Source: Ruminococcus sp. (lineage in GTDB: Bacteria > Bacillota > Clostridia > Oscillospirales > Ruminococcaceae). From it: a stretch of DNA of 64,000 bases. The stretch lies in NCBI RefSeq assembly GCF_019423705.1, contig NZ_JAHZAX010000005.1:91320-155319 (forward strand). The letters run 5' to 3'. The notes beneath the pieces are model-generated. The model saw nothing but the letters and a program-made list of their open reading frames with translations, was not told where the DNA came from and did no database searches. Shown here in pieces: positions 53,007-60,856 of this stretch (its first letter is position 1; each line of letters begins with the position of its first letter). Made by a program: the position numbers and the translations under genes.

Positions 53007-53261
53007 ATTACGAGCGTGGCAAATCCAAAATTCCATATCCATATATTTACGGCAGCCCTGTGCATTTACGGCAACTGCATAAAGTACAACAGGCTCGGCG
53101 GAATGATAACCACCGTTGTTGAGGGCTGGGACGACAGCAACGGCGTGTGCGTTTATCGCTGGATGATATCTGACACGGGCAGAGGAATGAGTCCGGAATT
53201 TCTAAAGCACATTTTTGACCCATTCGCACAAAAAAGCACGCCCGAACCCGAGCGTGCTTAA
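52920..53261 (+). pseudogene. Histidine kinase remnant, frameshifted
   Basis: Three frames must be joined: FINLAELTQNIVTIIVDRAM, then PYPYIYGSPVHLRQ in a second frame, then NCIKYNRLGGMITTVVEG and ISDTGRGMSPEFLKHIFDPFAQ in a third. Together these are the H-box linker, N-box (NCIKYN) and G-box (DTGRGM) of a hybrid-type kinase ATPase domain. There is a stop at 53004 and at least one deletion. The kinase breaks off at DPFAQ, and the frame then runs into a terminator hairpin. Confidence 0.8.
53234..53260 (-). terminator. Terminator of the SPFH protein gene
   Basis: AAGCACGC/GCGTGCTT stem with a 10-nt loop; on the minus strand it is followed by TTTTTTG. It lies 25 bases past the stop codon of the minus-strand gene. 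Confidence 0.85.
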
Positions 53262-53284
53262 TATTTTTATTTACAGACAAGCGA

Positions 53285-54259
53285 TTACTGCGGCTTCTTG
53301 TTCTCCGCAATAACTTCCTTGAGACCTGTTGCAAGACCTGCAAGGCTCTGTATCTCGCTTGGAATGATGATCTTTGTTGCCTTGCCGTCAGCAGCCTTTG
53401 CAAATGCTTCAAGGCTCTTGAGCTGGATCACCTGCTCATTAGGATTTGCGTTGTTCAGCTTTACGATACTGTCAGCCAATGCCTTCTGTACCATATCAAT
53501 AGCCTGCGCTTCACCCTCTGCCTCACGGATCTTCTGCTCCTTGACAGCGTCTGCACGAAGGATCATCGACTGTTTCTCAGCCTCAGCCGCAAGTATCTGT
53601 GACTCCTTGTCAGCCTGCGCTCTGAGTATCTTTGACTCCTTTTCACCCTCTGCAACAAGAACCTGTGACTTCTTTTCAGCCTCAGCCTGAATTACCTTTT
53701 CACGTCTCTCACGGTCAGCCTTCATCTGCTTTTCCATTGCGTCCTGAATCTCTCTTGGCGGCAGAATGTTCTTGAGCTCAACTCTCTGCACCTTGATGCC
53801 CCAGCGGTCTGTGGCTTCATCAAGGATAGCTGTTATCCTAGTGTTAATAATGTCACGAGATGTGAGCGTTGCTTCAAGATCAAGGTCGCCGACGATGTTT
53901 CTCAGAGTCGTTGCTGTGAGATTTTCGATAGCTGAGATAGGTCTCTCAACGCCGTATGTAAACTGCATAGCGTTTGTGATCTGGAAAAATACGACCGTGT
54001 CGATCTGCATTGTTACGTTATCCTTTGTGATAACTGACTGCGGCTTGAAGTCTACCACCTGTTCCTTGATGGAAACTCTCTTTGCCACTCTGTCAATAAA
54101 AGGCACTTTAACGTGAAGTCCCGTGCCCCAAGCAGCGTGGAAGGCGCCCAGTCTCTCAACTACATAAACATATGCCTGCGGTACTACCTTGATGTTGCTT
54201 ATTACAACGATTATAAGGAATACGATCACCGCCAGCGCAATATAAATTCCCGGTTCCAT
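53285..54259 (-). CDS. SPFH-domain (stomatin-like) membrane protein
   Basis: A 324-residue protein with one N-terminal transmembrane segment (about residues 3-22), a SPFH/band-7 domain (VYVVERLGAFHAAWGTGLH, VITKDNVTMQIDTVVFF, TLRNIVGDLDLEATLTSRD in parts) and a long Ala/Glu/Lys-rich coiled coil (KKSQVLVAEGEKESKILRAQ and similar repeats). It resembles QmcA/stomatin proteins that assemble in membrane microdomains. The next gene upstream encodes NfeD, the usual partner, 33 bases away. Together they probably form a membrane quality-control or scaffold pair. Confidence 0.93.
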   Translation of the reverse strand: MEPGIYIALAVIVFLIIVVISNIKVVPQAYVYVVERLGAFHAAWGTGLHVKVPFIDRVAKRVSIKEQVVDFKPQSVITKDNVTMQIDTVVFFQITNAMQFTYGVERPISAIENLTATTLRNIVGDLDLEATLTSRDIINTRITAILDEATDRWGIKVQRVELKNILPPREIQDAMEKQMKADRERREKVIQAEAEKKSQVLVAEGEKESKILRAQADKESQILAAEAEKQSMILRADAVKEQKIREAEGEAQAIDMVQKALADSIVKLNNANPNEQVIQLKSLEAFAKAADGKATKIIIPSEIQSLAGLATGLKEVIAENKKPQ

Positions 54260-54292
54260 AATTGACCTCCTAAATGTTACATATTATGCAAG

Positions 54293-54736
54293 TTATCTTT
54301 TCAATGAAACGATAAGCTTAGCTCCGTCCACCTGTTCGACTGTCACGGGCGTGCCCTGTTCGATAACAGAACCGTCAGCGGATACCGCCGCCCAGTTCGT
54401 GCCATCAAGCTTAACTCTGCCCTTGCTGATCTCGTTGTTTATCTTTTCCGTCACGATAGCGGTCTTTCCAACGTCCAGCTCATAATTTGTTGCGACAGTC
54501 TTTTTCTGAAGTTTTTTAACGGCAGGTCTCGTCAATATCAGCAGAACTATCGAGCCTGCAACAAAAACGATACATTGCACAAGGAAAGAAGTCTTGCCGA
54601 TTGCGCAGAACATTGAAGCCAATGCTGCGATCGCAAGCCATATAGATACCAGCGCCGTACCAGTTGCCACTTCGCAGATCACGAAAAATACGAAAGCCAC
54701 CGCCCAGAAAACGATAAGAAACGTAGCCATTGCCAT
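54293..54736 (-). CDS. NfeD-family membrane protein
   Basis: A 147-residue protein with two or three hydrophobic segments (FLIVFWAVAFVFFVIC, SIWLAIAALASMF, CIVFVAGSIVLLIL) and a C-terminal OB-like domain (VGKTAIVTEKINNEISKGRVKLDG). This is the short NfeD form without the protease domain. The ATG at 54736 has GGAGG seven bases upstream; the frame extending to 54781 lacks a site. It is cotranscribed with the SPFH gene. Confidence 0.92.
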   Translation of the reverse strand: MAMATFLIVFWAVAFVFFVICEVATGTALVSIWLAIAALASMFCAIGKTSFLVQCIVFVAGSIVLLILTRPAVKKLQKKTVATNYELDVGKTAIVTEKINNEISKGRVKLDGTNWAAVSADGSVIEQGTPVTVEQVDGAKLIVSLKR

Positions 54737-54809
54737 ATTCAAACCTCCAATCCACACATATTTGCGCACACAGCGCAACACCGCACAGCTTTTCTGTACG
54801 ATATTATAT

Positions 54810-54838
54810 ATTATAACATATTATTTTTATCTTTACAA
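54810..54838 (-). promoter_or_regulatory. Promoter of the NfeD-SPFH operon
   Basis: Minus strand TTGTAA (54833-54838), 17-bp spacer, TATAAT (54810-54815). Confidence 0.75.
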
Positions 54839-54961
54839 TAGTTTGCCGCAATAAATTTCACACTTTACTTATTTTTTATAAAGTATATAGCAAAAAGTGT
54901 CAGCATACCGCCAAAAATTTTGCAGGCTTTGTAAACATTCAGTTAATATCAACTATTGCCA

Positions 54962-54990
54962 TTGACTTAAATTTTTTATTGTGTTACAAT
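54962..54990 (+). promoter_or_regulatory. Promoter of the MATE-marR operon
   Basis: TTGACT (54962-54967), 17-bp spacer, TACAAT (54985-54990), immediately followed by a palindrome. Confidence 0.75.
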
Positions 54991-54995
54991 ATCTG

Positions 54996-55013
54996 ATGTA
55001 CGATTTCGTACAT
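54996..55013. promoter_or_regulatory. Palindromic operator, probably for the MarR regulator
   Basis: TGTACGATTTCGTACA (54997-55012) is a 6-bp inverted repeat with a 4-bp centre; the flanking A and T extend it to 7. It begins about six bases after the -10 box, over the expected transcription start. A MarR-family gene ends the operon, so autorepression is the simplest reading. Confidence 0.7.
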
Positions 55014-55032
55014 TGTTTTTGGGAGGTACAAA

Positions 55033-56364
55033 ATGAACATCAAATTATCAGAACATTTCGGCTATAAAAAGCTGCTGAAATTCACCCTGCCGTCTATCGT
55101 TATGATGATATTCACATCTATTTACGGCGTTGTTGACGGCTATTTCGTTTCAAATTTTGCAGGCTCGACCCAGTTTGCGGCGGTCAATCTTATTATGCCA
55201 TTTCTTATGATATTCGGCGCCGTGGGATTTATGATCGGCACAGGCGGAAGCGCCCTTGTTTCAATGAAGCTGGGTCAGAAAGAAGATAAAAAGGCAAATG
55301 AGATATTTTCTTTGCTTATATATGTGCTCATAGGCGTGGGAATCGTTTTTACCATTTCGGGTATCATACTTGTCCGCCCTGTTGCAAGCCTTCTTGGCGC
55401 TGAGGGCGATATGCTCGATTACTGCACGACTTATGGCAGGATAATAATGTTAGCACTTGTGCCATTTATGCTGCAAAACGTGTTCCAAAGCTTTCTTGTT
55501 ACCGCTGAAAGACCTAATCTCGGACTTTACATCACCATTGCCGCAGGCGTCACAAATATGGTGCTTGACGGACTTTTTATCGGCGTTTTTAAGTGGAGCA
55601 TTATGGGTGCGGCCACAGCCACGGCTCTCAGCCAGGCAATCGGCGGACTTATCCCACTTGTTTACTTTATCCTGCCAAACAAAACGCCTTTGCGCCTTTG
55701 CAAGACCCATTTTGACGGCAAGGCAATACTCAAAGCCTGCACCAACGGCGCTTCTGAATTTATGACAAATATTTCAATGTCTATCGTCAATATGCTTTAT
55801 AATTTCCAGCTTATGAAGATAGCTGGCGAAAACGGCGTATCGGCTTACGGCGTTATAATGTATGTAAATATGTTCTTCGTTGCGATATATCTTGGCTATT
55901 CCATCGGCACAGCGCCGATCGTTGGCTATCATTACGGTGCAGACAATACCAACGAGCTCAAGGGGCTTTTCAAAAAGAGCCTTCGCATAATCGGCGGTGC
56001 GGCAATAATCATAACCGCCTTAGCTCAGATACTTGCGCCGATACTTTCGGGACTTTTCGTTGGCTATGATGACGCACTATATAAAATGACGGAAAACGGC
56101 TTCAGAATTTATGCCATATCGTTTCTGCTGGCTGGTTTCAACATTTACGCTTCGTCATTCTTCACAGCCCTCAACAACGGCTTTATCTCGGCGCTGATAT
56201 CCTTCGGCAGAACACTTGTGTTTCAGATACTCAGCGTGCTGATACTTCCTTTGATCTTTGGTCTCAACGGCATTTGGTCGTCGATTATCGTTGCGGAAAC
56301 TTTAGCACTTGTGCTTTCTGTGACCTGCTTTGTCAAGCTTCGCCACAGATATCATTACGCATAG
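55033..56364 (+). CDS. MATE-family multidrug efflux transporter
   Basis: A 443-residue membrane protein with about twelve hydrophobic segments, of the MATE/MepA type. Typical parts: FTLPSIVMMIFTSIYGVVDGYF, MIGTGGSALVSMKLGQ, VTNMVLDGLF, and YSIGTAPIVGYHYGA in the second half. It exports drugs or metabolites in exchange for Na+ or H+. The start has GGGAGG nine bases upstream. A MarR regulator gene follows 9 bases later, an arrangement seen in mepA-like loci. Confidence 0.94.
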   Translation: MNIKLSEHFGYKKLLKFTLPSIVMMIFTSIYGVVDGYFVSNFAGSTQFAAVNLIMPFLMIFGAVGFMIGTGGSALVSMKLGQKEDKKANEIFSLLIYVLIGVGIVFTISGIILVRPVASLLGAEGDMLDYCTTYGRIIMLALVPFMLQNVFQSFLVTAERPNLGLYITIAAGVTNMVLDGLFIGVFKWSIMGAATATALSQAIGGLIPLVYFILPNKTPLRLCKTHFDGKAILKACTNGASEFMTNISMSIVNMLYNFQLMKIAGENGVSAYGVIMYVNMFFVAIYLGYSIGTAPIVGYHYGADNTNELKGLFKKSLRIIGGAAIIITALAQILAPILSGLFVGYDDALYKMTENGFRIYAISFLLAGFNIYASSFFTALNNGFISALISFGRTLVFQILSVLILPLIFGLNGIWSSIIVAETLALVLSVTCFVKLRHRYHYA

Positions 56365-56373
56365 GAGGATATT

Positions 56374-56802
56374 ATGTTAAAAGTCGAACTGAAAGAATTT
56401 AACAATATACTTGCGACCATTGAGAGCCTTTACCACGATGCCAACGTAAAGCTTGGCATATCTGATAGCGAATTCAACATTCTGTATACGATCTGCTATA
56501 AGGGAGTGGGCTGCAATCAAAGCGAAGTCTACCGATTTTCGGGGCTATCACGATCAACGATCAATTCCGCTCTGCGCAAAATGGAAAAGAACGGCTTGCT
56601 TTATCTCCGTCAAGGCGAGGGGCGCAACACGAAATTATATCTCACCGAAAAGGGCGAGGAGTATCTTCACGACACAGTCGAGCGCATCGTTGCCGCTGAG
56701 AATCGGATATATCTTAGTTGGACGGAGGAAGAGCGCAAGGCTTATGTTGAGCTGAACCGAAAATACGCAAACGCATTAAAAGAAGAGCTGAAAGACCTTT
56801 GA
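56374..56802 (+). CDS. MarR-family transcriptional regulator
   Basis: A 142-residue winged-helix regulator. The recognition helix region is SGLSRSTINSALRKMEKNGLL and the wing is GRNTKLYLTEKGEEYL. MarR proteins bind palindromes as dimers and are released by ligands. The only such palindrome near here is the operator upstream of the MATE gene. AGGAGG lies 5 bases before the ATG. Confidence 0.92.
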   Translation: MLKVELKEFNNILATIESLYHDANVKLGISDSEFNILYTICYKGVGCNQSEVYRFSGLSRSTINSALRKMEKNGLLYLRQGEGRNTKLYLTEKGEEYLHDTVERIVAAENRIYLSWTEEERKAYVELNRKYANALKEELKDL

Positions 56803-56816
56803 TCTTTCAGCTCTTT
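56783..56816. terminator. Bidirectional terminator between marR and the convergent gene
   Basis: AAGAGCTGAAAGA pairs with TCTTTCAGCTCTT, 13 bp with a small loop, and overlaps the marR stop codon. T-rich on plus (TTTGTTT); it is also 3' of the minus-strand gene that ends at 56807. Confidence 0.75.
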
Positions 56817-57292
56817 GTTTCGATATTTATGACAACGCTGCCTGCGCTGTAAAATGTCTCGGGCTCATACGCCATAATTTTAAGTTTTGCCATACTGACT
56901 TGCCTTTTGATCGTGACTGTCGGCAGGTATTCGCCTTGACTTATCAGTCCGCTTTCGCCGATGATATCGCCGTTTTCACCAAGCACACGAATTTTCAAAA
57001 GCACTCCGCTGTCGTCTGGGTCGGTCAGATAAACCTCAAGCTTATCATCGCTTAGCACAGGTTTTGCGCACAGCGAAAATCTGTAATTCTTTGCGTCGAA
57101 ATCTTTATAATCTGTAACGTCATCAAGCTTCGGAACGCCTTTTTCCGCCGAACTGTCAAAAGCAGGGGGCACATAAGTAGGCGTTTCGTGGCTTATTTGG
57201 TTATCCGAATTGCAGCCCAAAAGTGCCCAAAGCATAAAGCCTATCGCCGCCGCACACACCAAGGTCAATGGCAAGATCAACTTTTTCAGCAT
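56807..57292 (-). CDS. Membrane-anchored protein of unknown function, second of a pair
   Basis: A 161-residue protein, start ATG 57292 with GTGAGG seven bases upstream; a GTG at 57304 overlaps that site. One N-terminal hydrophobic segment (LILPLTLVCAAAIGFMLWALLGC), whose Cys could be a lipid attachment site, though LLGC is an imperfect lipobox. The extracellular part contains beta-strand-like segments ending with a strand about residues 145-160 (SAGSVVINIETKS). It parallels the next upstream gene in layout. It is the second of two coupled genes. Confidence 0.65.
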   Translation of the reverse strand: MLKKLILPLTLVCAAAIGFMLWALLGCNSDNQISHETPTYVPPAFDSSAEKGVPKLDDVTDYKDFDAKNYRFSLCAKPVLSDDKLEVYLTDPDDSGVLLKIRVLGENGDIIGESGLISQGEYLPTVTIKRQVSMAKLKIMAYEPETFYSAGSVVINIETKS

Positions 57293-57300
57293 TCGATACC

Positions 57301-57861
57301 TCACTTCACCACGATCTTGACGGGTATCTCGCTGCCGACTACTGATTTTTCAGCTGTGGAGCTATCATAATAAGTCAGCTGAAATTTGCCCTCGTAAGTG
57401 CCTTGAACAAGCTTGTCGGTGTCAACATTTTCAAGTTTGTCAATCTGATATCCCACAGGGATACGTCCGCTGCTGGCGATGACTTTGCCGTCGATAGTCA
57501 AATCCAGCAGTATATCTTGGTTCGACTTGTCGGGGTTTTGAAACATAATATCGGCGGTCTTGCTTTCAAGGGAGAGCTCGACAACATCAGAATATACCAG
57601 CGAGACCTTGCTGCCGCCTGTTTCATCTTTATCGCTATCGTCAGATTTTTCAGCAATAGGCAGGGCGTTATCCGCAATAGGCACGGGCGCATAATCAAGG
57701 GTCGATGAGCTGTCGGCAGTTTTGACAGCCCTTTCACGTCCGTGTAGAGCCGCAGCAGCGATAAGTATCGAAACAGCCGTCACGATAAGCAGGATAACTA
57801 TTATTATCTTGTATTTGCGCTCGTTATCCTTGTCGGCGTTAGTGTTTTGGCTCTGGGGCAT
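57301..57861 (-). CDS. Membrane-anchored protein of unknown function, first of a pair
   Basis: A 186-residue protein with a charged N-terminus, one hydrophobic segment (IIIVILLIVTAVSILIAAAAL, about 18-38) and an extracellular Ser/Asp/Lys-rich linker followed by a compact beta-rich domain (DLTIDGKVIASSGRIPVGYQ, YEGKFQLTYYD, EIPVKIVV). This domain type, with a ligand-free I-x-x-SG-x-I-x-x-G pattern, recurs in small anchored proteins of Firmicutes near pilus or export genes. It begins 34 bases after asnB. Function unknown. Confidence 0.65.
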   Translation of the reverse strand: MPQSQNTNADKDNERKYKIIIVILLIVTAVSILIAAAALHGRERAVKTADSSSTLDYAPVPIADNALPIAEKSDDSDKDETGGSKVSLVYSDVVELSLESKTADIMFQNPDKSNQDILLDLTIDGKVIASSGRIPVGYQIDKLENVDTDKLVQGTYEGKFQLTYYDSSTAEKSVVGSEIPVKIVVK

Positions 57862-57895
57862 TGCGGCTCACCCTTTCTATTACTTTTATATTGTA

Positions 57896-59728
57896 TCAAT
57901 TCTCCTTAAAATAAACATCATACCAAACCAGGAATGAGAATACTGTCCAGATCTTTCTTGAATAATCGTACTTGCCTGCACGGTGATCGTCAAGAAGCTG
58001 AACGAGCTTGTCGGTGTGGAAGAACTGAGCGGACTCAACTGAGGTGAACTTACCCTTTACTATGTTGTAATACTTGTCTTCCTTGAGCCATACTCTGATC
58101 GGAACAGGGAAGCCGAGCTTCTTCTTCTTTGCGGTCTGAGGCGGGCAGGCACGGAGAGCTGCAAGTCTCATTGCGTACTTTGTCTCAGTCTCGGTAACTC
58201 TGTCCTTGACCGGTATCTGCTCAGCAAGCTCCATAACCTTTCTGTCGAGGAACGGTACACGAAGCTCAAGGGAGTGTGCCATACTCATCTTGTCAGCCTT
58301 GAGAAGGATATCGCCTGTCATCCAAAGGTGCAGGTCGATATACTGCATTTGCGTTACCTGATCCTGATCTCTTACCTTATCATAGAAAGGCTTTGTGATA
58401 GCCATTGCGTCGGGAGCGTTCGTCTTAATGCTGAGAAGCTCTTTGCGCTCCTTCTCAGAGAAGATGTAAGCGTTGCCGATAAATCTCTCGTCAAGGTCCT
58501 TTGAACCTCTGATAAGATAGTTGATACCGTGCTTGTGGGGCAGCTTTTCCGCAACTGCGCCGACAGCCTTTCTTATGGGTCTTGGAATCTTGAAATAGCT
58601 TGCCATATCGGCTGGATTATGGTAAATGTTGTATCCGCCGAATATCTCGTCAGCACCCTCGCCCGAAAGCACAGCCTTGACCTTTTCGGAAGCTATCTGG
58701 CATACAAAGAACAGCGCAACAGCGGCAGGGTCGGCAAGAGGTTCGTCCATATGATACTGAATCTTTGCAAGACTGTTCCAGTATTCTTCCGGACTGATGA
58801 CCTTTGAGAAATTCTCCTTGTGGATATATTTTGAAAATTCTTTTGCATAGCCGATCTCGTTGTACTTTTCATCCTCGCCAAAGCCGACTGTAAATGTCTT
58901 ATCAACGTCAGCAACAGCGGCAACATAGCTTGAGTCAACGCCGCTTGAAAGGAATGAACCGACCTCAACGTCGGCAAACTTGTGGACGTTCACAGAGTCC
59001 TTGAATGTGTCAGAAATCCTGTTTACCCAATCCTCAAGGGCTGGGCCGTTATCAGCGTGGAACTTGACTTCCCAGTATCTTCTAACGTTCAGCTCGCCGT
59101 TTTTGTATGTAAAGCAATGAGCGGCAGGGAGCTTGTAAACGTTCTTGAAGAAAGTCTCAGTTGTTGGTGAATACTGGAATGTGAGATAAGTCTCCAGCAC
59201 GTCAGTATTCAGCTCTTTCTTGAAGTGTGGGTGATCGAGGAAACTCTTGATCTCAGAGCCCCACATAAGAGTCTCGCCCATTTTTGCATAGTAAAGAGGC
59301 TTAATGCCGAAGAAATCTCTTGCGCCGAAAACCTCGTTGGTGTTCTTGTTGAAGATAACGAAAGCGAACATACCTCTAAGCTTGTCGAGCATATCCTCGC
59401 CCCATTGTTCATAGCCGTGGATAAGCACCTCAGAGTCAGTCTGAGTATAGAAGCTGTGTCCTGCGGCAACAAGCTCTTCACGCAGGTCTTTATAATTGTA
59501 TATCTCGCCGTTGAAGGTGAGCACAAGGGACTTATCTTCATTGAAGATAGGCTGGCTGCCTTGGTCAGAAAGGTCGATGATCGAAAGTCTGCGGAAGCCC
59601 ATTGCGATCTGCTCGTCAACATACTTGCCGTCCGAGTCAGGACCTCTGTGTTTTATTCTATCCATCATTTTTCCGAGAACGATGGAAGCGTCGTTTATTT
59701 TATTAGTAAATCCAACAAAACCGCACAT
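57896..59728 (-). CDS. asnB: Asparagine synthase, glutamine-hydrolysing
   Basis: Makes asparagine from aspartate, ATP and glutamine. 610 residues. The N-terminal glutaminase starts MCGFVGF with the catalytic Cys2; RGPDSDGKY and TFNGEIYNYKDLR are conserved. The synthetase part has the ATP PP-loop SSGVDSS (about residue 251) and GEGADEIFGGY. The leader contains a 176-bp mobile hairpin between the start and the promoter at 59983-60011. It may be transcribed on into the two small anchored-protein genes, since no terminator is visible after it. Confidence 0.97.
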   Translation of the reverse strand: MCGFVGFTNKINDASIVLGKMMDRIKHRGPDSDGKYVDEQIAMGFRRLSIIDLSDQGSQPIFNEDKSLVLTFNGEIYNYKDLREELVAAGHSFYTQTDSEVLIHGYEQWGEDMLDKLRGMFAFVIFNKNTNEVFGARDFFGIKPLYYAKMGETLMWGSEIKSFLDHPHFKKELNTDVLETYLTFQYSPTTETFFKNVYKLPAAHCFTYKNGELNVRRYWEVKFHADNGPALEDWVNRISDTFKDSVNVHKFADVEVGSFLSSGVDSSYVAAVADVDKTFTVGFGEDEKYNEIGYAKEFSKYIHKENFSKVISPEEYWNSLAKIQYHMDEPLADPAAVALFFVCQIASEKVKAVLSGEGADEIFGGYNIYHNPADMASYFKIPRPIRKAVGAVAEKLPHKHGINYLIRGSKDLDERFIGNAYIFSEKERKELLSIKTNAPDAMAITKPFYDKVRDQDQVTQMQYIDLHLWMTGDILLKADKMSMAHSLELRVPFLDRKVMELAEQIPVKDRVTETETKYAMRLAALRACPPQTAKKKKLGFPVPIRVWLKEDKYYNIVKGKFTSVESAQFFHTDKLVQLLDDHRAGKYDYSRKIWTVFSFLVWYDVYFKEN

Positions 59729-59802
59729 ATAAAAGCCTCATTTCTGTTAAATTGGGTCTGCGTGGTCTCTGAAACAAGCGTCTCAGCTACACAAACATAT
59801 AA

Positions 59803-59978
59803 AAGGCAACGCCGCACAAGGAACGCCTAACGGCTTTGCACGCAATCTGCTTGCAGATTTTTCGTCATATCACCCAAAAACGTTTTGACTAACGCTAGTT
59901 AGCCTGCACCGTTTTTAGATGATCTGACAAAAAATCTGACGGCGCATCTTACGCACAATCCTTGTGCGGTGTTGCCTT
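59803..59978. mobile_element. MITE-like hairpin element in the asnB leader
   Basis: Near-perfect terminal inverted repeats: GGCAACGCCGCACAAGGA (59805-59822) and, reversed, GGCAACACCGCACAAGGA (59959-59976), 17 of 18 identical, with flanking AA/TT. Inner segments are also complementary, for example AGATTTTTCGTCATATCA against TGATCTGACAAAAAATCT, and the centre holds CTAACGCTAGTTAG. No coding frame. The whole 176 bp could fold into one long stem. Confidence 0.8.
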
Positions 59979-59982
59979 AATT

Positions 59983-60011
59983 ATTATACACTATATGAGC
60001 ATTTTTTGCAA
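59983..60011 (-). promoter_or_regulatory. Promoter of asnB, upstream of the mobile element
   Basis: Minus strand TTGCAA (60006-60011), 17-bp spacer, TATAAT (59983-59988). The predicted start of transcription falls at the edge of the hairpin element, so the element would be transcribed entirely as leader. Confidence 0.75.
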
Positions 60012-60111
60012 GGGGTAAACACGAAAATTAAACAAAAAAATCAGTCTGACTTTGTGCATATAAACAGGGTCGGCGGCAGAAATTGTCAGCAGAATATTTT
60101 TCACAAAGCTG

Positions 60112-60140
60112 TTGAAAAATGAGAAAAAGTATAGTATAAT
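60112..60140 (+). promoter_or_regulatory. Promoter of the small membrane protein gene
   Basis: TTGAAA (60112-60117), 17-bp spacer, TATAAT (60135-60140). Confidence 0.78.
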
Positions 60141-60173
60141 TGTTATAGAAATTGAATTTTGGAGAAATGCTTT

Positions 60174-60368
60174 ATGGAAGAAAATAAAGATAACAAAAAG
60201 AAAAAGGGTTTTAGGATAGACTTAGTGCTGATCGTGAGCTTCTTTGTGCTGCTCATATCTTTCTGCGCTTATATGATGAACACCACTCTTGAAGACGTTG
60301 TGAAAGAGGAGACAGGCAAGCCTGTTATCACCCACGATTACACTTATGAGAGTTCATCTGAAAGTTGA
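60174..60368 (+). CDS. Small single-span membrane protein
   Basis: A 64-residue protein. A Lys-rich N-terminus (EENKDNKKKKGFR) precedes one hydrophobic segment (LVLIVSFFVLLISFCAYMM), followed by a short acidic tail with several Ser. The ATG at 60174 has GGAG nine bases upstream; a TTG at 60159 is too early. It has its own promoter and terminator. Function unknown. Confidence 0.72.
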   Translation: MEENKDNKKKKGFRIDLVLIVSFFVLLISFCAYMMNTTLEDVVKEETGKPVITHDYTYESSSES

Positions 60369-60378
60369 TTATATTTTT

Positions 60379-60407
60379 AAGCTGCATAGTTCAAATTATG
60401 CAGCTTG
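60379..60407 (+). terminator. Terminator of the small membrane protein gene
   Basis: AAGCTGCATA/TATGCAGCTT, 10-bp perfect stem, followed by GTTTTC. Confidence 0.8.
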
Positions 60408-60731
60408 TTTTCTTGATGTGTGTATGTAAAGTTTAATAACTTGCCAAGTCGTAGCTAATATTGCTATTAAAAGTGGTATCCAAATATGGCGTATTTTATA
60501 TCGAAACGTTAGGAATTTATGTTGTGCAAATAGTCGTAAAACGGCGTAAATTTGCACTTTATGTGTTAAGCGCAATTACTTTACATGTACAATTGTTCGG
60601 ATTTATTGAAAACATTGTGTAAAGCGTTACTGCTTTATTTAATTGTATTGCATTTTTTGATGATGAATGTTGAAAATTTTAGCTTGTGCACTTATAACAA
60701 AAGAGCAGGTCGCAATTTGTCATAAAGTCAC

Positions 60732-60760
60732 TTGACTTTATACTGATTATACTATATACT
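60732..60760 (+). promoter_or_regulatory. Promoter of nrdDG
   Basis: TTGACT (60732-60737), 17-bp spacer, TATACT (60755-60760). The -10 box lies inside the first NrdR-like box. Confidence 0.65.
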
Positions 60761-60797
60761 TGTATTGTATGGCTATGTTCATACTATATATTGTGAT
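60749..60797 (+). promoter_or_regulatory. Pair of NrdR-like boxes
   Basis: atACTATATACTTGTAT (60749-60765) and atACTATATATTGTGAT (60781-60797) resemble the NrdR consensus acaCwAtATaTwGtgt and start exactly 32 bp apart, about three helical turns, as is usual for NrdR pairs. NrdR represses ribonucleotide reductase genes when dATP is high. Confidence 0.75.
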
Positions 60798-60856
60798 TTA
60801 ACTTTGACGAAAACTAAAAAACATAAAAATTATCAAATTATAACGGAGGCGGTTTT

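Larger units (their letters stand above)
60408..60856. other. 449-bp AT-rich region upstream of nrdD
   Basis: No gene seen. Only the last part holds recognisable signals: the promoter and NrdR-like boxes (60732-60797) and the ribosome site CGGAGGCGG before nrdD. The remainder is AT-rich without repeats or hairpins that I could pick out. Confidence 0.6.
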
